From JANWHF01 sp036276235 (GTDB lineage: Bacteria; Planctomycetota; Phycisphaerae; Tepidisphaerales; Tepidisphaeraceae), in the NCBI GenBank assembly GCA_036276235.1, contig DATBDZ010000164.1, positions 1 to 32,390 of the forward strand: a stretch of DNA of 32,390 nt, in the 5' to 3' direction. Below the pieces are notes generated by a model. That model was given only the letters and a program-made list of their open reading frames with translations. It was not told the origin of the DNA and did no database searches. The translations under genes were made by a program, and so were the position numbers. Shown here piece after piece: positions 6,516-14,442 of this stretch. The first letter of the stretch is position 1. Every line of letters begins with the position of its first letter.

Positions 6516-9500
6516 ATGAGGTTTCGCACGAAACTATTTCTGAGCTGGGGAACACTGGTGCTGATCCTGTGGGCGGGCAGCGTCTGGCCAGTCAAGCACA
6601 CCATCGAATCCAGCTTCGAGGGAATGGTGAGCGAGAACTTCGCCTCAGCGCGGCAAAGCCTGCAGAGCCTTGCCACGGAGCGCGTGAACCGAATGCGCCA
6701 GGCCTGCTGGCTGCTGATGAGCATTCCGGAACTGCGTGCATCGGTTTCCGAACAGGGTCAGGAACTGACTCCAGAAAACCTCGCGAGCCTCAATCAACGA
6801 CTCAACGAATTGACCGACATCGTCGGCGTTAACTTTATCTGCATTCTCGATGCCAAGGGCCGGGCGATCGCGCAGCCGCAAAAATCGCCGTGGCATTCGC
6901 TGGAAGAGTTAAATGACTTCCTGGCGCAATCGCGCCAGGCCAGCGTGTTGCGAACGCAGTTGTTGTCCAAAACGGATACTGCACAAAATTCGCAGGCGAC
7001 CCGAAGCCTCAATGGGCTCTGGTCGTATCATGGCCGGCTCTTTCAGGTCGCTGCCGTTCCGCTCGTCTTTGGATCAGGTGCAAACGCTTCAGTCGATGGC
7101 GCGCTGATCATGGCGGCGCCGGTGAATGATGCGCTGGCCACCGAGCTTGCCGGCGGGCATGCCAGCGGCGTTAGCTTCCTCACTCGCGAAGGCGCGGTCG
7201 TCGCGTCGAGCCTCACCGCGCCGCTTCGCAGCAAGCTCGAAATCGAATTCCGCCGCGCGCCGTTGTTGTCGGCGCAGCGCCGCGACATTCGGATGGGGAA
7301 CACCACTTATCGTTCATCGCTTGAGCCGCTGATCGATCCCTGCTCCGACGAGCCCGTCGGGGCGATGGTCGTTCAGCGAAGCCTGGCCGATGCGCAGGCG
7401 TTGCAGGTACAGGTGGCGCGGTCGCTGGTCCTCATCATGACCTGCGGACTTCTGCTGGCCGCGCTGGCCAGCTATGTCCTGAGCGGAGCCGTCACCAGCC
7501 CGGTTGCGCAGATGATGCGTGGCGTTCGGCGTGTGGCGGATGGAGATCTGGAAGCGAGCATCGACTCCAGCCGCCGCGATGAATTGGGCACGCTCGCCCG
7601 CGCTTTCAACGACATGGTGAGCCAGCTTCGTACTCGCCGCGAGCTGCAACGCATGGTCGAGGAATCGCAGGCGGCCAACCGCGCCAAGAGCCAGTTCCTG
7701 GCCAGCATGAGCCATGAGATCCGCACGCCGCTCAACGGTGTCATCGGCATGACCGAAGTGCTCATGCGCAAGGGCCTCAATCCCGAACAAAATCGCTGCG
7801 CCCTGATCGTCAAATCATCAGCCAACGCGTTGCTCGATCTGATCAACGACATCCTGGATTTCTCGAAGATCGAAGCGGGGCGGCTCGATCTTGAATCGAT
7901 TGATTTCGACGTTCGCGAGATCGTGGAAGAAGCTGTCGAGATGCTCGCGCCGCGGGCGACGACCAAAGGCCTGGAGCTGGCGTGTCATATTCCTGCCGAA
8001 CTGCAAACAGCAGTCTGCGGCGATCCCGGCCGCCTGCGCCAAGTCATCGTCAACCTGATCGGAAACGCCCTGAAGTTTACCTCCAAAGGTGAGATCATCG
8101 TTCGCGTCGCCGAGGAGCAATCCGTTCAAGGCCAGCGCGTTGTCCGGTTCTCGGTGCAGGATTCGGGCATCGGCATTCCCAAAGATCGCCTCGATCGGCT
8201 CTTCCGCGCCTTCTCGCAGGTGGACGCCTCCACCACGCGCAAATTCGGCGGCACCGGCCTTGGCCTCGCGATCAGCAAGCAGCTTGTTGAACTGATGGGC
8301 GGAACGATCGGCGTCGAAAGCCAGCCCGGTCGCGGATCGACTTTCTGGTTCACCGTTCGCTTTAGTGCATCGTCCAGCGCCAGCGGTGCCCGCATACTGC
8401 CGCGCTTGCGCGGGCTGCGCGTGCTTGCGGTTGACGATCATCCGGCGTTCCTGGAGATCATCAAGGACCAGCTCTCCAACTGGGGCTTCGACGTGCAAAC
8501 CGTCAGCGATGGACAGCAGGCGCTGGACCTGCTCCAGGGCGCTTCAGATGCCGGTCGGCCATTCCAGATCGCCATCTTCGACATGCTGATGCCGACAATG
8601 ACCGGCCCTGAGCTGGCGCGCCTGGTTCGCAGCCGCCCGCGACTGCGCGGCACCACGCTGCTCATGCTCACGTCGCTGGACAATCCTTTCGACACCGACG
8701 AGATGCAAAAGGCTGGCTTTGCCGCCTGCCTCACCAAACCGGTTCGCCAGTCACAACTTTTTGATGCGATCGCGACCGCGCTCGCGGTGAACGATCCTAA
8801 GCTGACAACCAGCGCCGCAAGCGCGGCAGCAGCTCAACCCCAGGCTCAGCCGCTTCGCGGCTTGCGCGTGTTGCTCGTCGAAGACAACGAGGTCAATCAG
8901 CTCGTCGCCCGCGAGTTCGTCGAAGACGCCGGCATGATTGTCGAATGCGCCAGCGACGGCCGCGCGGCTCTTGATGCCTTGCGCCGATCCACTTTCGATC
9001 TCGTGCTCATGGATTGCCAGATGCCGGAGATGGACGGCTTCCAGGCGACACGAGAGCTGCGAAAGCTCGAAGCTGCCAGACAATTGCCGGGCGGCGCTGG
9101 GCGGCTTCCGGTCATCGCGCTCACCGCCAATGCCGTGCAAGGCGACCGCGAACGCTGCTTGGAAGCGGGCATGGACGCTTATGTCACCAAGCCAATCGAT
9201 CCGCACGAACTGATGCGGACGATGGAGGCGTTTGTCACTCGCGCCGCAGCTTCAGATGTTCAAACCGCCAGCCCACAAGCTGCGCCGGCACAAGCACTGC
9301 CCGGTACGACAACGACCAGCGCCGCTGTTTCTGACATCGAAACATTACCGATCGACATCGCCGCGCTGTTGCAGCGATGCCGGGGAAAGGCCTCGCTGGT
9401 GGAGAAGCTGCTCAAGACATTTGGACTTCAGATCAACGCGCAGCTTGATTCGCTGCGCAGCGATCTCGATGGCCGCCAGCTTCAGTCGGCGGGCCGCATG

Positions 9501-9719
9501 GCGCACACGATCAAGGGCATGGCTTCGAACCTCTCGGCCGGGCCGCTGTGCGAAGTGGCCTCGGAGCTGGAGAAGCGAATTGTCGCCGGCGAAATCGAAG
9601 TGGCGATCGGTTGCATGGATGCGTTGAATCAACGGGCGAAAGAGTTAGTGCAGTATTTGCCGGCGGCCAATGATGCCGTCCGGACCAAGGCCGCGGAAAC
9701 GACGGCCAGGGTGTCGTAG
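6516..9719 (+). CDS. Hybrid sensor histidine kinase (sensor-HAMP-HK-REC-REC-HPt)
   Basis: A 1067-residue inner-membrane phosphorelay kinase. Transmembrane segments lie near residues 7-26 and 302-326. They enclose a roughly 270-residue periplasmic region, probably Cache-like, with no motif that identifies the ligand. HAMP follows (about 326-378), then HisKA with phospho-accepting His400 (SMSHEIRTPLNG), and HATPase with N box NLIGNALKF, DSGIGIP and GGTGLGL. The first receiver domain has Asp689 (FDMLMP) and the second Asp833 (MDCQMPEMDG); both keep the conserved Thr and TKP Lys. A C-terminal HPt domain has His997 (AHTIKGMASNL). A complete His-Asp-His relay is therefore encoded in one chain. The next gene starts 9 bases later and its AGGAG overlaps this stop codon, so the HD-GYP protein is the likely output partner. 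Confidence 0.95.
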   Translation: MRFRTKLFLSWGTLVLILWAGSVWPVKHTIESSFEGMVSENFASARQSLQSLATERVNRMRQACWLLMSIPELRASVSEQGQELTPENLASLNQRLNELTDIVGVNFICILDAKGRAIAQPQKSPWHSLEELNDFLAQSRQASVLRTQLLSKTDTAQNSQATRSLNGLWSYHGRLFQVAAVPLVFGSGANASVDGALIMAAPVNDALATELAGGHASGVSFLTREGAVVASSLTAPLRSKLEIEFRRAPLLSAQRRDIRMGNTTYRSSLEPLIDPCSDEPVGAMVVQRSLADAQALQVQVARSLVLIMTCGLLLAALASYVLSGAVTSPVAQMMRGVRRVADGDLEASIDSSRRDELGTLARAFNDMVSQLRTRRELQRMVEESQAANRAKSQFLASMSHEIRTPLNGVIGMTEVLMRKGLNPEQNRCALIVKSSANALLDLINDILDFSKIEAGRLDLESIDFDVREIVEEAVEMLAPRATTKGLELACHIPAELQTAVCGDPGRLRQVIVNLIGNALKFTSKGEIIVRVAEEQSVQGQRVVRFSVQDSGIGIPKDRLDRLFRAFSQVDASTTRKFGGTGLGLAISKQLVELMGGTIGVESQPGRGSTFWFTVRFSASSSASGARILPRLRGLRVLAVDDHPAFLEIIKDQLSNWGFDVQTVSDGQQALDLLQGASDAGRPFQIAIFDMLMPTMTGPELARLVRSRPRLRGTTLLMLTSLDNPFDTDEMQKAGFAACLTKPVRQSQLFDAIATALAVNDPKLTTSAASAAAAQPQAQPLRGLRVLLVEDNEVNQLVAREFVEDAGMIVECASDGRAALDALRRSTFDLVLMDCQMPEMDGFQATRELRKLEAARQLPGGAGRLPVIALTANAVQGDRERCLEAGMDAYVTKPIDPHELMRTMEAFVTRAAASDVQTASPQAAPAQALPGTTTTSAAVSDIETLPIDIAALLQRCRGKASLVEKLLKTFGLQINAQLDSLRSDLDGRQLQSAGRMAHTIKGMASNLSAGPLCEVASELEKRIVAGEIEVAIGCMDALNQRAKELVQYLPAANDAVRTKAAETTARVS

Positions 9720-9728
9720 GAGTCGTAT

Positions 9729-10751
9729 ATGCGTGTACTGATAGTCGATGATGATCCGATTGCGCTGGAGATCCTTCGAGACATGCTCGAAGGGGCCGGC
9801 CATGAGGTCGTCAGCGCCGAAAACGGCCGCGCCGCGCTGCAGATTCTGCGGCGTGAGCATTGCCCGTTGGTCATCACCGACTGGGAAATGCCCGAGCTGG
9901 ACGGGCTGGATCTTTGCCGCCAGATCCGTCAGAACGCCGACGCCGGCTACACTTACACAATATTGCTCACAAGCCACGACACCATCAGCCAGCGCGTGCA
10001 GGGCCTTTCCGCTGGGGCCGACGATTTCATCATCAAGCCGTTCGTCCCCGAGGACATGCTGGCACGGGTGCAATCCGCCGAGCGGATTCTTTCGCTGGAG
10101 ACGCGCGACGTCGCGATCTTCGCGATGGCCAAGCTCGCCGAATCGCGCGACCCCGAGACCGGCGGACATCTTGAGCGCGTCATGAGCTATTCCCGCGCGC
10201 TCACGCAGGCGTTGGTCGCCACTGGCAAATTCAACGACGAGATCGACAGCGATTATGTCCGCCTGCTCTACAGCACCAGCCCGCTGCACGACATCGGCAA
10301 GGTTGGCATCCCCGACTCGGTGCTGCTCAAGCCCGGTCGTTTGAGTGAGCGCGAGTTTGAGATCATGAAGACGCACACGACGATCGGCGCACAAACGCTC
10401 GATGCCGCCCTGCGCCGATTTCCCAATGCCCGCTTCCTGCGAATGGCCCGCGACATCGCCGCCACCCATCACGAGCGCCATGACGGCACCGGCTATCCCA
10501 ACCGTCTTGCCGGCGACCAAATCCCCCTGTGCGGCCGCATTGTCGCGCTGGCGGACGTCTACGACGCCCTCACCTGCAAGCGCGTTTACAAGGACGCCTT
10601 CGCTCACGACATCGCACGGCCGATGATCCTCAAAGAAGCCGGCACCCACTTCGCCCCGCAGATCGTCGATGCGTTTCTTGCCGCCGAGCAAGCCTTCATC
10701 TCCATCCGCGAACGGTTCAGCGAAGCCGCCAGCACCGCCCTGGCGGCTTAA
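9729..10751 (+). CDS. Response regulator with HD-GYP domain (probable c-di-GMP phosphodiesterase)
   Basis: A 340-residue two-domain protein of the RpfG type. The N-terminal receiver has the acidic pocket DDD (7-9), phospho-acceptor Asp51 (TDWEMPELDG) and IIKPF with the conserved Lys. The C-terminal HD-GYP domain has the HD pair His187-Asp188 (SPLHDIGKVGIPD), HHERHDGTGYP with the GYP triad at 255-257, and ALADVYDAL. HD-GYP proteins with these residues bind two or three metals and hydrolyse c-di-GMP to pGpG or GMP. The ribosome-binding site AGGAG (9718-9722) overlaps the kinase stop codon, so translation is coupled. The phosphorelay from the upstream kinase most likely controls its phosphodiesterase activity. 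Confidence 0.94.
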   Translation: MRVLIVDDDPIALEILRDMLEGAGHEVVSAENGRAALQILRREHCPLVITDWEMPELDGLDLCRQIRQNADAGYTYTILLTSHDTISQRVQGLSAGADDFIIKPFVPEDMLARVQSAERILSLETRDVAIFAMAKLAESRDPETGGHLERVMSYSRALTQALVATGKFNDEIDSDYVRLLYSTSPLHDIGKVGIPDSVLLKPGRLSEREFEIMKTHTTIGAQTLDAALRRFPNARFLRMARDIAATHHERHDGTGYPNRLAGDQIPLCGRIVALADVYDALTCKRVYKDAFAHDIARPMILKEAGTHFAPQIVDAFLAAEQAFISIRERFSEAASTALAA

Positions 10752-10777
10752 AGCGATCCGCAGTCGGATGATCCGGA

Positions 10778-11024
10778 TGTAGCGCTTTGTAGCGCAATGT
10801 AGCGCTTTTGCAGCGACCATGCCCCTTTTTATCAAAATATTGCTAGCAAAACGTCCTAACCCACGCCGTCACCATTGCTTATGACGGCCAAGCCAATGTA
10901 GCGCGCCATGTAGCGCTCTGATGGCTCCCGAAATGGACTGTGACGTAAGTCAATCGGCGGCCATCATTAACGCCGCCTGGCACTCGCGGCGCAGAATGTA
11001 GCACGCTCTCCAGGGGGCGCTACA
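10778..11024. repeat. TGTAGCGC repeat array in a 410-bp convergent intergenic region
   Basis: Exact TGTAGCGC occurs at 10778, 10788, 10798, 10897 and 10909. TGCAGCGA occurs at 10809 and TGTAGCAC at 10997, and one copy is inverted (GCGCTACA, 11017-11024). The first four copies have a 10-11 bp period, placing them on one face of the helix. The segment begins with TGTAGCGC and ends with its inverse, like the terminal repeats of a transposable element, but I find no target-site duplication. It lies between the 3' ends of two convergent genes, so a promoter role for either neighbour is unlikely. The rest of 10752-11161 holds only a possible 38-codon ORF at 11020-11136. Confidence 0.75.
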
Positions 11025-11136
11025 ATTCCTTACAGACCCAGGCCCCGGTCGCCCATTGCATTTCATCCAACTGAAAAGCCCCGGGACACCACGTGCGTGC
11101 CCACTCTGCGTTGCATGTTATCTGGCATAGACCCAT
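11020..11136 (-). CDS. Possible 38-residue small protein (weak)
   Basis: On the minus strand, 25 bases after the S41 peptidase stop codon, an ATG is preceded directly by a purine-rich AGGAAGGGA. It opens 38 codons beginning MGLCQITCNAEWARTW and ending in VCKEL. The peptide is rich in Cys and Trp and has no recognisable domain or signal sequence. Its TAG stop lies within the inverted TGTAGCGC copy, and the two TGTAGC halves could form a hairpin after it. It may be a real small ORF co-transcribed with the peptidase, or chance. Confidence 0.22.
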   Translation of the reverse strand: MGLCQITCNAEWARTWCPGAFQLDEMQWATGAWVCKEL

Positions 11137-11161
11137 TCCCTTCCTGTCTTCCGATCCAAGC

Positions 11162-12784
11162 CTAGGGCTGGCTCCCGAGCACTTCGATTCCCTCATCAAG
11201 CGTAGGATCCTCATCCTGATAAACGGCAGCCGGCAGATCAACTTTGATCATCGGCGCAATGCCAATTTCCTCGAAAGGCTTGCCATCGGGCATGAGATCG
11301 ACCCAGCGCGAGAAGTAGACCTTGACGCCGGTGCGGCCGACTTGGGCGGGCTGGGGATTGCCGCTGGCTCCGCGCGTTGGGAGGCCTACGGTTTTTACTT
11401 TTGGCAGTGCCTGCATCATCTGGACGAAATTCTCGCCGCTGCTGATCGCGCCGGGGCCGATCAGGCAGACGACCGGCTTGGTGTATGGGTCGGACGACGC
11501 GGCGAGCGTTCGCGGAAACTCGGGCGTGAATGCATCATGGGCCGGGCCATTGCGGTACTTGCTCTTGGCGTAGACCACATCCTTCGCGCAGAACAGGCTG
11601 GCGATCTGGGTTGCCAGTGGCTCGCTGCCGCCGTTGGCGATGCGCAGATCGACGATGAATCCGGGGGCGTCGTGAAATTTTGCGATGGCGTCGGCCGCCT
11701 GCTGGACGAGGTTCGGCGTGGCGTCGCTTTGGCTTAGCATGAGGAAATAGCCGAAGCCGTCTTGCTTCGTTCGGCCGACGATCGCGTACTTGCCGCACTC
11801 GGTGATGTGATCGAGGCGCGAGCGCACGACTTTCATGTTTCCGTTGTAGCTCCAGCTCGATCGGTAAGTCGGCTCCCGACCTTTTGCGGTTTCGACCCAG
11901 ACATGCATGTCATGCAGATGGCCGAGCATGTCACGGAGAACCGCCGCCAGATCTTCGCTGTTGCGGGCGACAACCGCGCGCGGGCGGTATTCCACTTTAA
12001 GCTGCTGCCAATCGACATCTTTCTTCAGAAAGAAGTAGCTGTAATTGGCATCCATGACGCTCCACAATGCGTCGAACGCGGCGCCAACCTCGGCGTCCGT
12101 CCATACAAATGGCTCGGACGCGAGGACCAGATTGCGCTGCCCCGGCGTAATGTCCGTCAACTCCAACGGATCAGCCGAGCCGATCACCTTCAGCGAGTAT
12201 TTGCCGGGCGGCAGATATATCTCGAAGTGACCGCCGGGCTGTGTGCTGTAAGCGCGAGCATTTGCGGTGAGCCCGGAGAGGGCGGGTCCATCAACCAACA
12301 GGATGTGCTTGATCTGATTCTCCCGCTCACCCGCCGCGAGCTGACGATCATCGGGTGGGATGCGTACATCACCGCTGACTGCCTGGCCGGGATGCAGCAC
12401 GAAGTCAACCGTCGCGGTATCGCCGGCGCGGAGGGCAAGCGACAAGGCATCATGCGCGCCTCGAACAAACTCGTCCAGGTCGGCGAAGACTTCGCGAACG
12501 ACCAGCGGCCCGCCTTTAAATCGCAGCGTCAATTCGTAATGTCCCCTCTCATCAGTCAGGGCGCTGAGGCCGCGAAGTGCCGCGGGACCCATGTCCATCG
12601 GCGCGCCCGTTGCGCGATTGAAGAACACCTTCACCCCACGGAGCGGCTTGCCGTCGGCGTCCACTACATTTCCCGCCAAGTGGGCGGTGGCGAAGTTCTC
12701 GGCGGCAGCCGGAGCGTCCTCCGCGAAGATGGGGCGGGACAGCACCACGGTAACGACAAAGCAGATGAAGCAGGCGATTCGCAT
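11162..12784 (-). CDS. Secreted S41-family peptidase with N-terminal carboxypeptidase-regulatory-like domain
   Basis: A 540-residue exported protein. Its Sec signal covers residues 1-21 (CFICFVVTVVLSRPIFA). A beta-sandwich of the CarboxypepD_reg type follows (HLAGNVVDADGKPLRGVKVF, about 34-53), then a second, similar beta-rich stretch to about 195. The C-terminal half is a tail-specific/tricorn-like S41 domain. It contains a substrate loop with the IVDLRIANGG strand (about 378-387) and the nucleophile region GPGAISSGENF, where Ser448 aligns with the catalytic Ser and Glu451 with the conserved acid. VGLPTRGASGNP follows, as in S41 members without a CtpA-type Lys. No PDZ domain is obvious. It probably cleaves peptides in the periplasm or outside the cell. 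The gene is monocistronic or followed only by the small ORF at 11020-11136. Confidence 0.88.
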   Translation of the reverse strand: MRIACFICFVVTVVLSRPIFAEDAPAAAENFATAHLAGNVVDADGKPLRGVKVFFNRATGAPMDMGPAALRGLSALTDERGHYELTLRFKGGPLVVREVFADLDEFVRGAHDALSLALRAGDTATVDFVLHPGQAVSGDVRIPPDDRQLAAGERENQIKHILLVDGPALSGLTANARAYSTQPGGHFEIYLPPGKYSLKVIGSADPLELTDITPGQRNLVLASEPFVWTDAEVGAAFDALWSVMDANYSYFFLKKDVDWQQLKVEYRPRAVVARNSEDLAAVLRDMLGHLHDMHVWVETAKGREPTYRSSWSYNGNMKVVRSRLDHITECGKYAIVGRTKQDGFGYFLMLSQSDATPNLVQQAADAIAKFHDAPGFIVDLRIANGGSEPLATQIASLFCAKDVVYAKSKYRNGPAHDAFTPEFPRTLAASSDPYTKPVVCLIGPGAISSGENFVQMMQALPKVKTVGLPTRGASGNPQPAQVGRTGVKVYFSRWVDLMPDGKPFEEIGIAPMIKVDLPAAVYQDEDPTLDEGIEVLGSQP

Positions 12785-12862
12785 AATCCCTCATTTCTGC
12801 TCGATTCCATTCAAGATCACCTTTAAATCGGCCCGTTTTCCGATCGATCCCGTTTTCTGGTT

Positions 12863-12972
12863 CGTTCGAAGTTGGAAGTTCGGCGTTGGATGTTCGACGT
12901 TGCGGAATGCGACGTTTGAAGCGGGTGCTTCAAGAGGTTGACCGTCAAACTTCGAACGTCCAACTTCGAACG
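12863..12972. repeat. Imperfect inverted repeat of GTTCGAAGTTGGA units
   Basis: CGTTCGAAGTTGGA at 12863-12876 is matched by TCCAACTTCGAACG at 12959-12972. Degenerate copies of the same unit lie inside (about 12877-12910 and 12943-12958), so the ~110 bp can fold into a branched hairpin. It fills most of the space between two minus-strand genes and overlaps the last few bases before the stop of the membrane protein at 12980. Confidence 0.7.
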
Positions 12973-12979
12973 CGGGTGT

Positions 12980-13540
12980 CTAGCTGGTCGTTGCCGCAAG
13001 TGGGGCAAACCCTCTTGCCTGCACTTTGCGGCGGCGGCGGAGCAGCCAGCCGATGCCGGCGTACGTGGGCGGGCCGCCGAACAACGCAGCCAGTAACCAG
13101 TATGGCATAGCCACCAGGTAGAGTTTCACCCATGGCGCGGAGACTGACCGGATTCCAAGGTCCGCGACCGGCGGGGGCCCCCAATGAAACGCGAGCCCCG
13201 GCCGGCCGGGCCGCATCAGTTCATGAAAGAATCCGGGCCGGAGCGTGGCATCGTCGCCGGCAACGTGGGATGGGTTTTGAAATCGATACGCGCTCGTAAA
13301 GTAATACAGGATCAGTTGGTGGCGGCGGGAGTCTGCACCCCACCCGCACCACACGCCCGCCTTCTGGTCGCGCCAGCCGGCCCACCCCGCCGCGTCATTG
13401 CGGGCCAGCGATGCGATCCAAAGCCAACACGCGGCCACAAAGAGCAACAGCGAAACCGCCACCGATGCGTTCCAAACGATGTGCCGCAGTCGCTTCACAT
13501 TGAGCATGTTATCACAGCGCGCAAATGGCCGCGCCTGCAT
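12980..13540 (-). CDS. Conserved hypothetical membrane protein
   Basis: About 186 residues with two hydrophobic segments: SVAVSLLLFVAACWLWIASL near the N-terminus and LYLVAMPYWLLAALFG near the C-terminus. The C-terminus ends in an arginine-rich tail (LLRRRRKVQARG). The loop between them is rich in Trp, Gly and His. The first transmembrane stretch with its preceding NVKRLRHIVWN is of a type often seen in planctomycete hypothetical proteins, and I can assign no function. The start at 13540 is chosen because GGGGGAG lies just upstream; ATGs at 13561 and 13507 are in frame and possible. A MITE-like element begins about 30 bases upstream and may carry part of its promoter. Confidence 0.6.
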   Translation of the reverse strand: MQARPFARCDNMLNVKRLRHIVWNASVAVSLLLFVAACWLWIASLARNDAAGWAGWRDQKAGVWCGWGADSRRHQLILYYFTSAYRFQNPSHVAGDDATLRPGFFHELMRPGRPGLAFHWGPPPVADLGIRSVSAPWVKLYLVAMPYWLLAALFGGPPTYAGIGWLLRRRRKVQARGFAPLAATTS

Positions 13541-13554
13541 CGTCTCCCCCTTTC

Positions 13555-13580
13555 CCGCCATTAAAGGCCGCCATTAAAGG
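13555..13580. repeat. 13-bp tandem duplication CCGCCATTAAAGG
   Basis: CCGCCATTAAAGG occurs twice head to tail, at 13555-13567 and 13568-13580. The second copy runs into the left arm of the 29-bp inverted repeat. It could be a footprint of insertion or excision of the adjacent element, or a replication slip. Confidence 0.85.
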
Positions 13581-13755
13581 TGACGCGAACCTTTATTTGG
13601 AATTCGCGCTTGTTTCTCTTCGTTATCTTGCCCTACATACACGTCTCACGCTTCCTTCTCCATCCGGTTGAGGATGTGATAGTCGAGGCGGCGAGGGGGG
13701 GAATTGCGGGCTGATCGATCTGAAAATCCAAATAAAGGTTCGCGTCACCTTTAAT
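13573..13755. mobile_element. MITE-like 183-bp element with perfect 29-bp inverted ends
   Basis: Bases 13573-13601 are the exact reverse complement of 13727-13755. The arm contains its own hairpin, AAAGGT-GACGCGA-ACCTTT, followed by TTATTTGGA. The 125-bp interior encodes nothing convincing. The size, terminal repeats and absence of a transposase suggest a non-autonomous element. The nested small hairpin in each arm also fits a REP pair of the kind mobilised by Y1 (RAYT) transposases. The right arm contains the TAA stop codon of the neighbouring zinc-ribbon gene. No clear target-site duplication is seen apart from the 13-bp tandem repeat on the left. Confidence 0.65.
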
Positions 13756-14197
13756 TGGGAAATCGGTTATTCCGCTCCCACCGCTTCGGATCGACTGCGT
13801 CCATCGGCCGCGCGTCCATGTTGATGTTGTCGGCGTGACACCAACGAACCGATCGAGCTGCTTCTTCAACGAGACGAAGCAGATCTGCATCGGTCAATTG
13901 CTCAGGCGGCACTTGCTCTCGCATTTCCTGCGCAACCTGGCGAAGCGTGGGTTTCTGGATCCACTGCGAATCATCGATCGTAATTCCAAGCTGCCTTTCA
14001 ATCGTAACCTCGATCTGCGCGATCGTTACAAAATCGCCCCACTCGTCGTACCCCGATCGCATCCGTCGCCCGGCGTCGACGAACAATTCGCCGCAGGTTG
14101 GACATGTCGCCCGCAAGGCCAACAAGTCCTTTTCACGCTGACTGCTTTCTGCCGCGCACCGCGGGCAACGAATTGGCATGGGATCCAGGAACTTCAT
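13751..14197 (-). CDS. Zinc-ribbon hypothetical protein
   Basis: A 148-residue protein. The N-terminus forms a zinc ribbon, Cys11-x2-Cys14 (IRCPRC) and Cys32-x2-Cys35 (TCPTCG). The middle, about residues 52-92 (TIAQIEVTIERQLGITIDD then TLRQVAQEM), has the helical spacing of an acyl-carrier-like or regulatory helical bundle, but no phosphopantetheine Ser motif. I do not recognise a family. The TAA stop at 13751-13753 is provided by the right arm of the MITE-like element. The last residues (about RWERNNRFPN) therefore lie at the insertion boundary, and an older C-terminus may have been replaced. The start could also be the ATG at 14179. Confidence 0.6.
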   Translation of the reverse strand: MKFLDPMPIRCPRCAAESSQREKDLLALRATCPTCGELFVDAGRRMRSGYDEWGDFVTIAQIEVTIERQLGITIDDSQWIQKPTLRQVAQEMREQVPPEQLTDADLLRLVEEAARSVRWCHADNINMDARPMDAVDPKRWERNNRFPN

Positions 14198-14422
14198 GTG
14201 AGATCGACCGGACGGATCACGCTACCGATGAATTAGAGCGGCCGCATGCATTACTTGCTAAGCGATGCAGCTCAGCTGAGCAGCCAGCAATTACCCCATC
14301 GTAGTCTACCCGGTCGTATCAGGAGAGTCGCGGGAAATCTTCGCACGAGTAACAACCTGGATAAATCCGAACACGACAAAGGACGCGCGGCAAACATTTG
14401 ACCTGGGCCAGCCTGCCGCCAT

Positions 14423-14442
14423 ATATTCCTCCAGACGAATAT
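14423..14442. promoter_or_regulatory. Probable ArsR operator at arsR (ATATTC-N8-GAATAT)
   Basis: ATATTC and GAATAT face each other across 8 bases, 20 bp in total. The right arm overlaps the arsR ATG. The same 20-bp geometry recurs before arsC as a perfect palindrome, and in a variant form before arsM. Overlap with the start codon suggests a leaderless or very short-leader transcript under autorepression; no ribosome-binding site precedes this ATG. Confidence 0.65.

Noticed and set aside
9645..10835. 396-codon open frame on the minus strand opposite the HD-GYP gene
   Set aside because: It is a shadow frame of a well-supported HD-GYP gene in GC-rich DNA and has no recognisable domain.
10778..11024. 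Complete small transposon bounded by TGTAGCGC ends
   Set aside because: There is no target-site duplication and no transposase, and the internal copies blur the boundaries. It is kept as a repeat array only.
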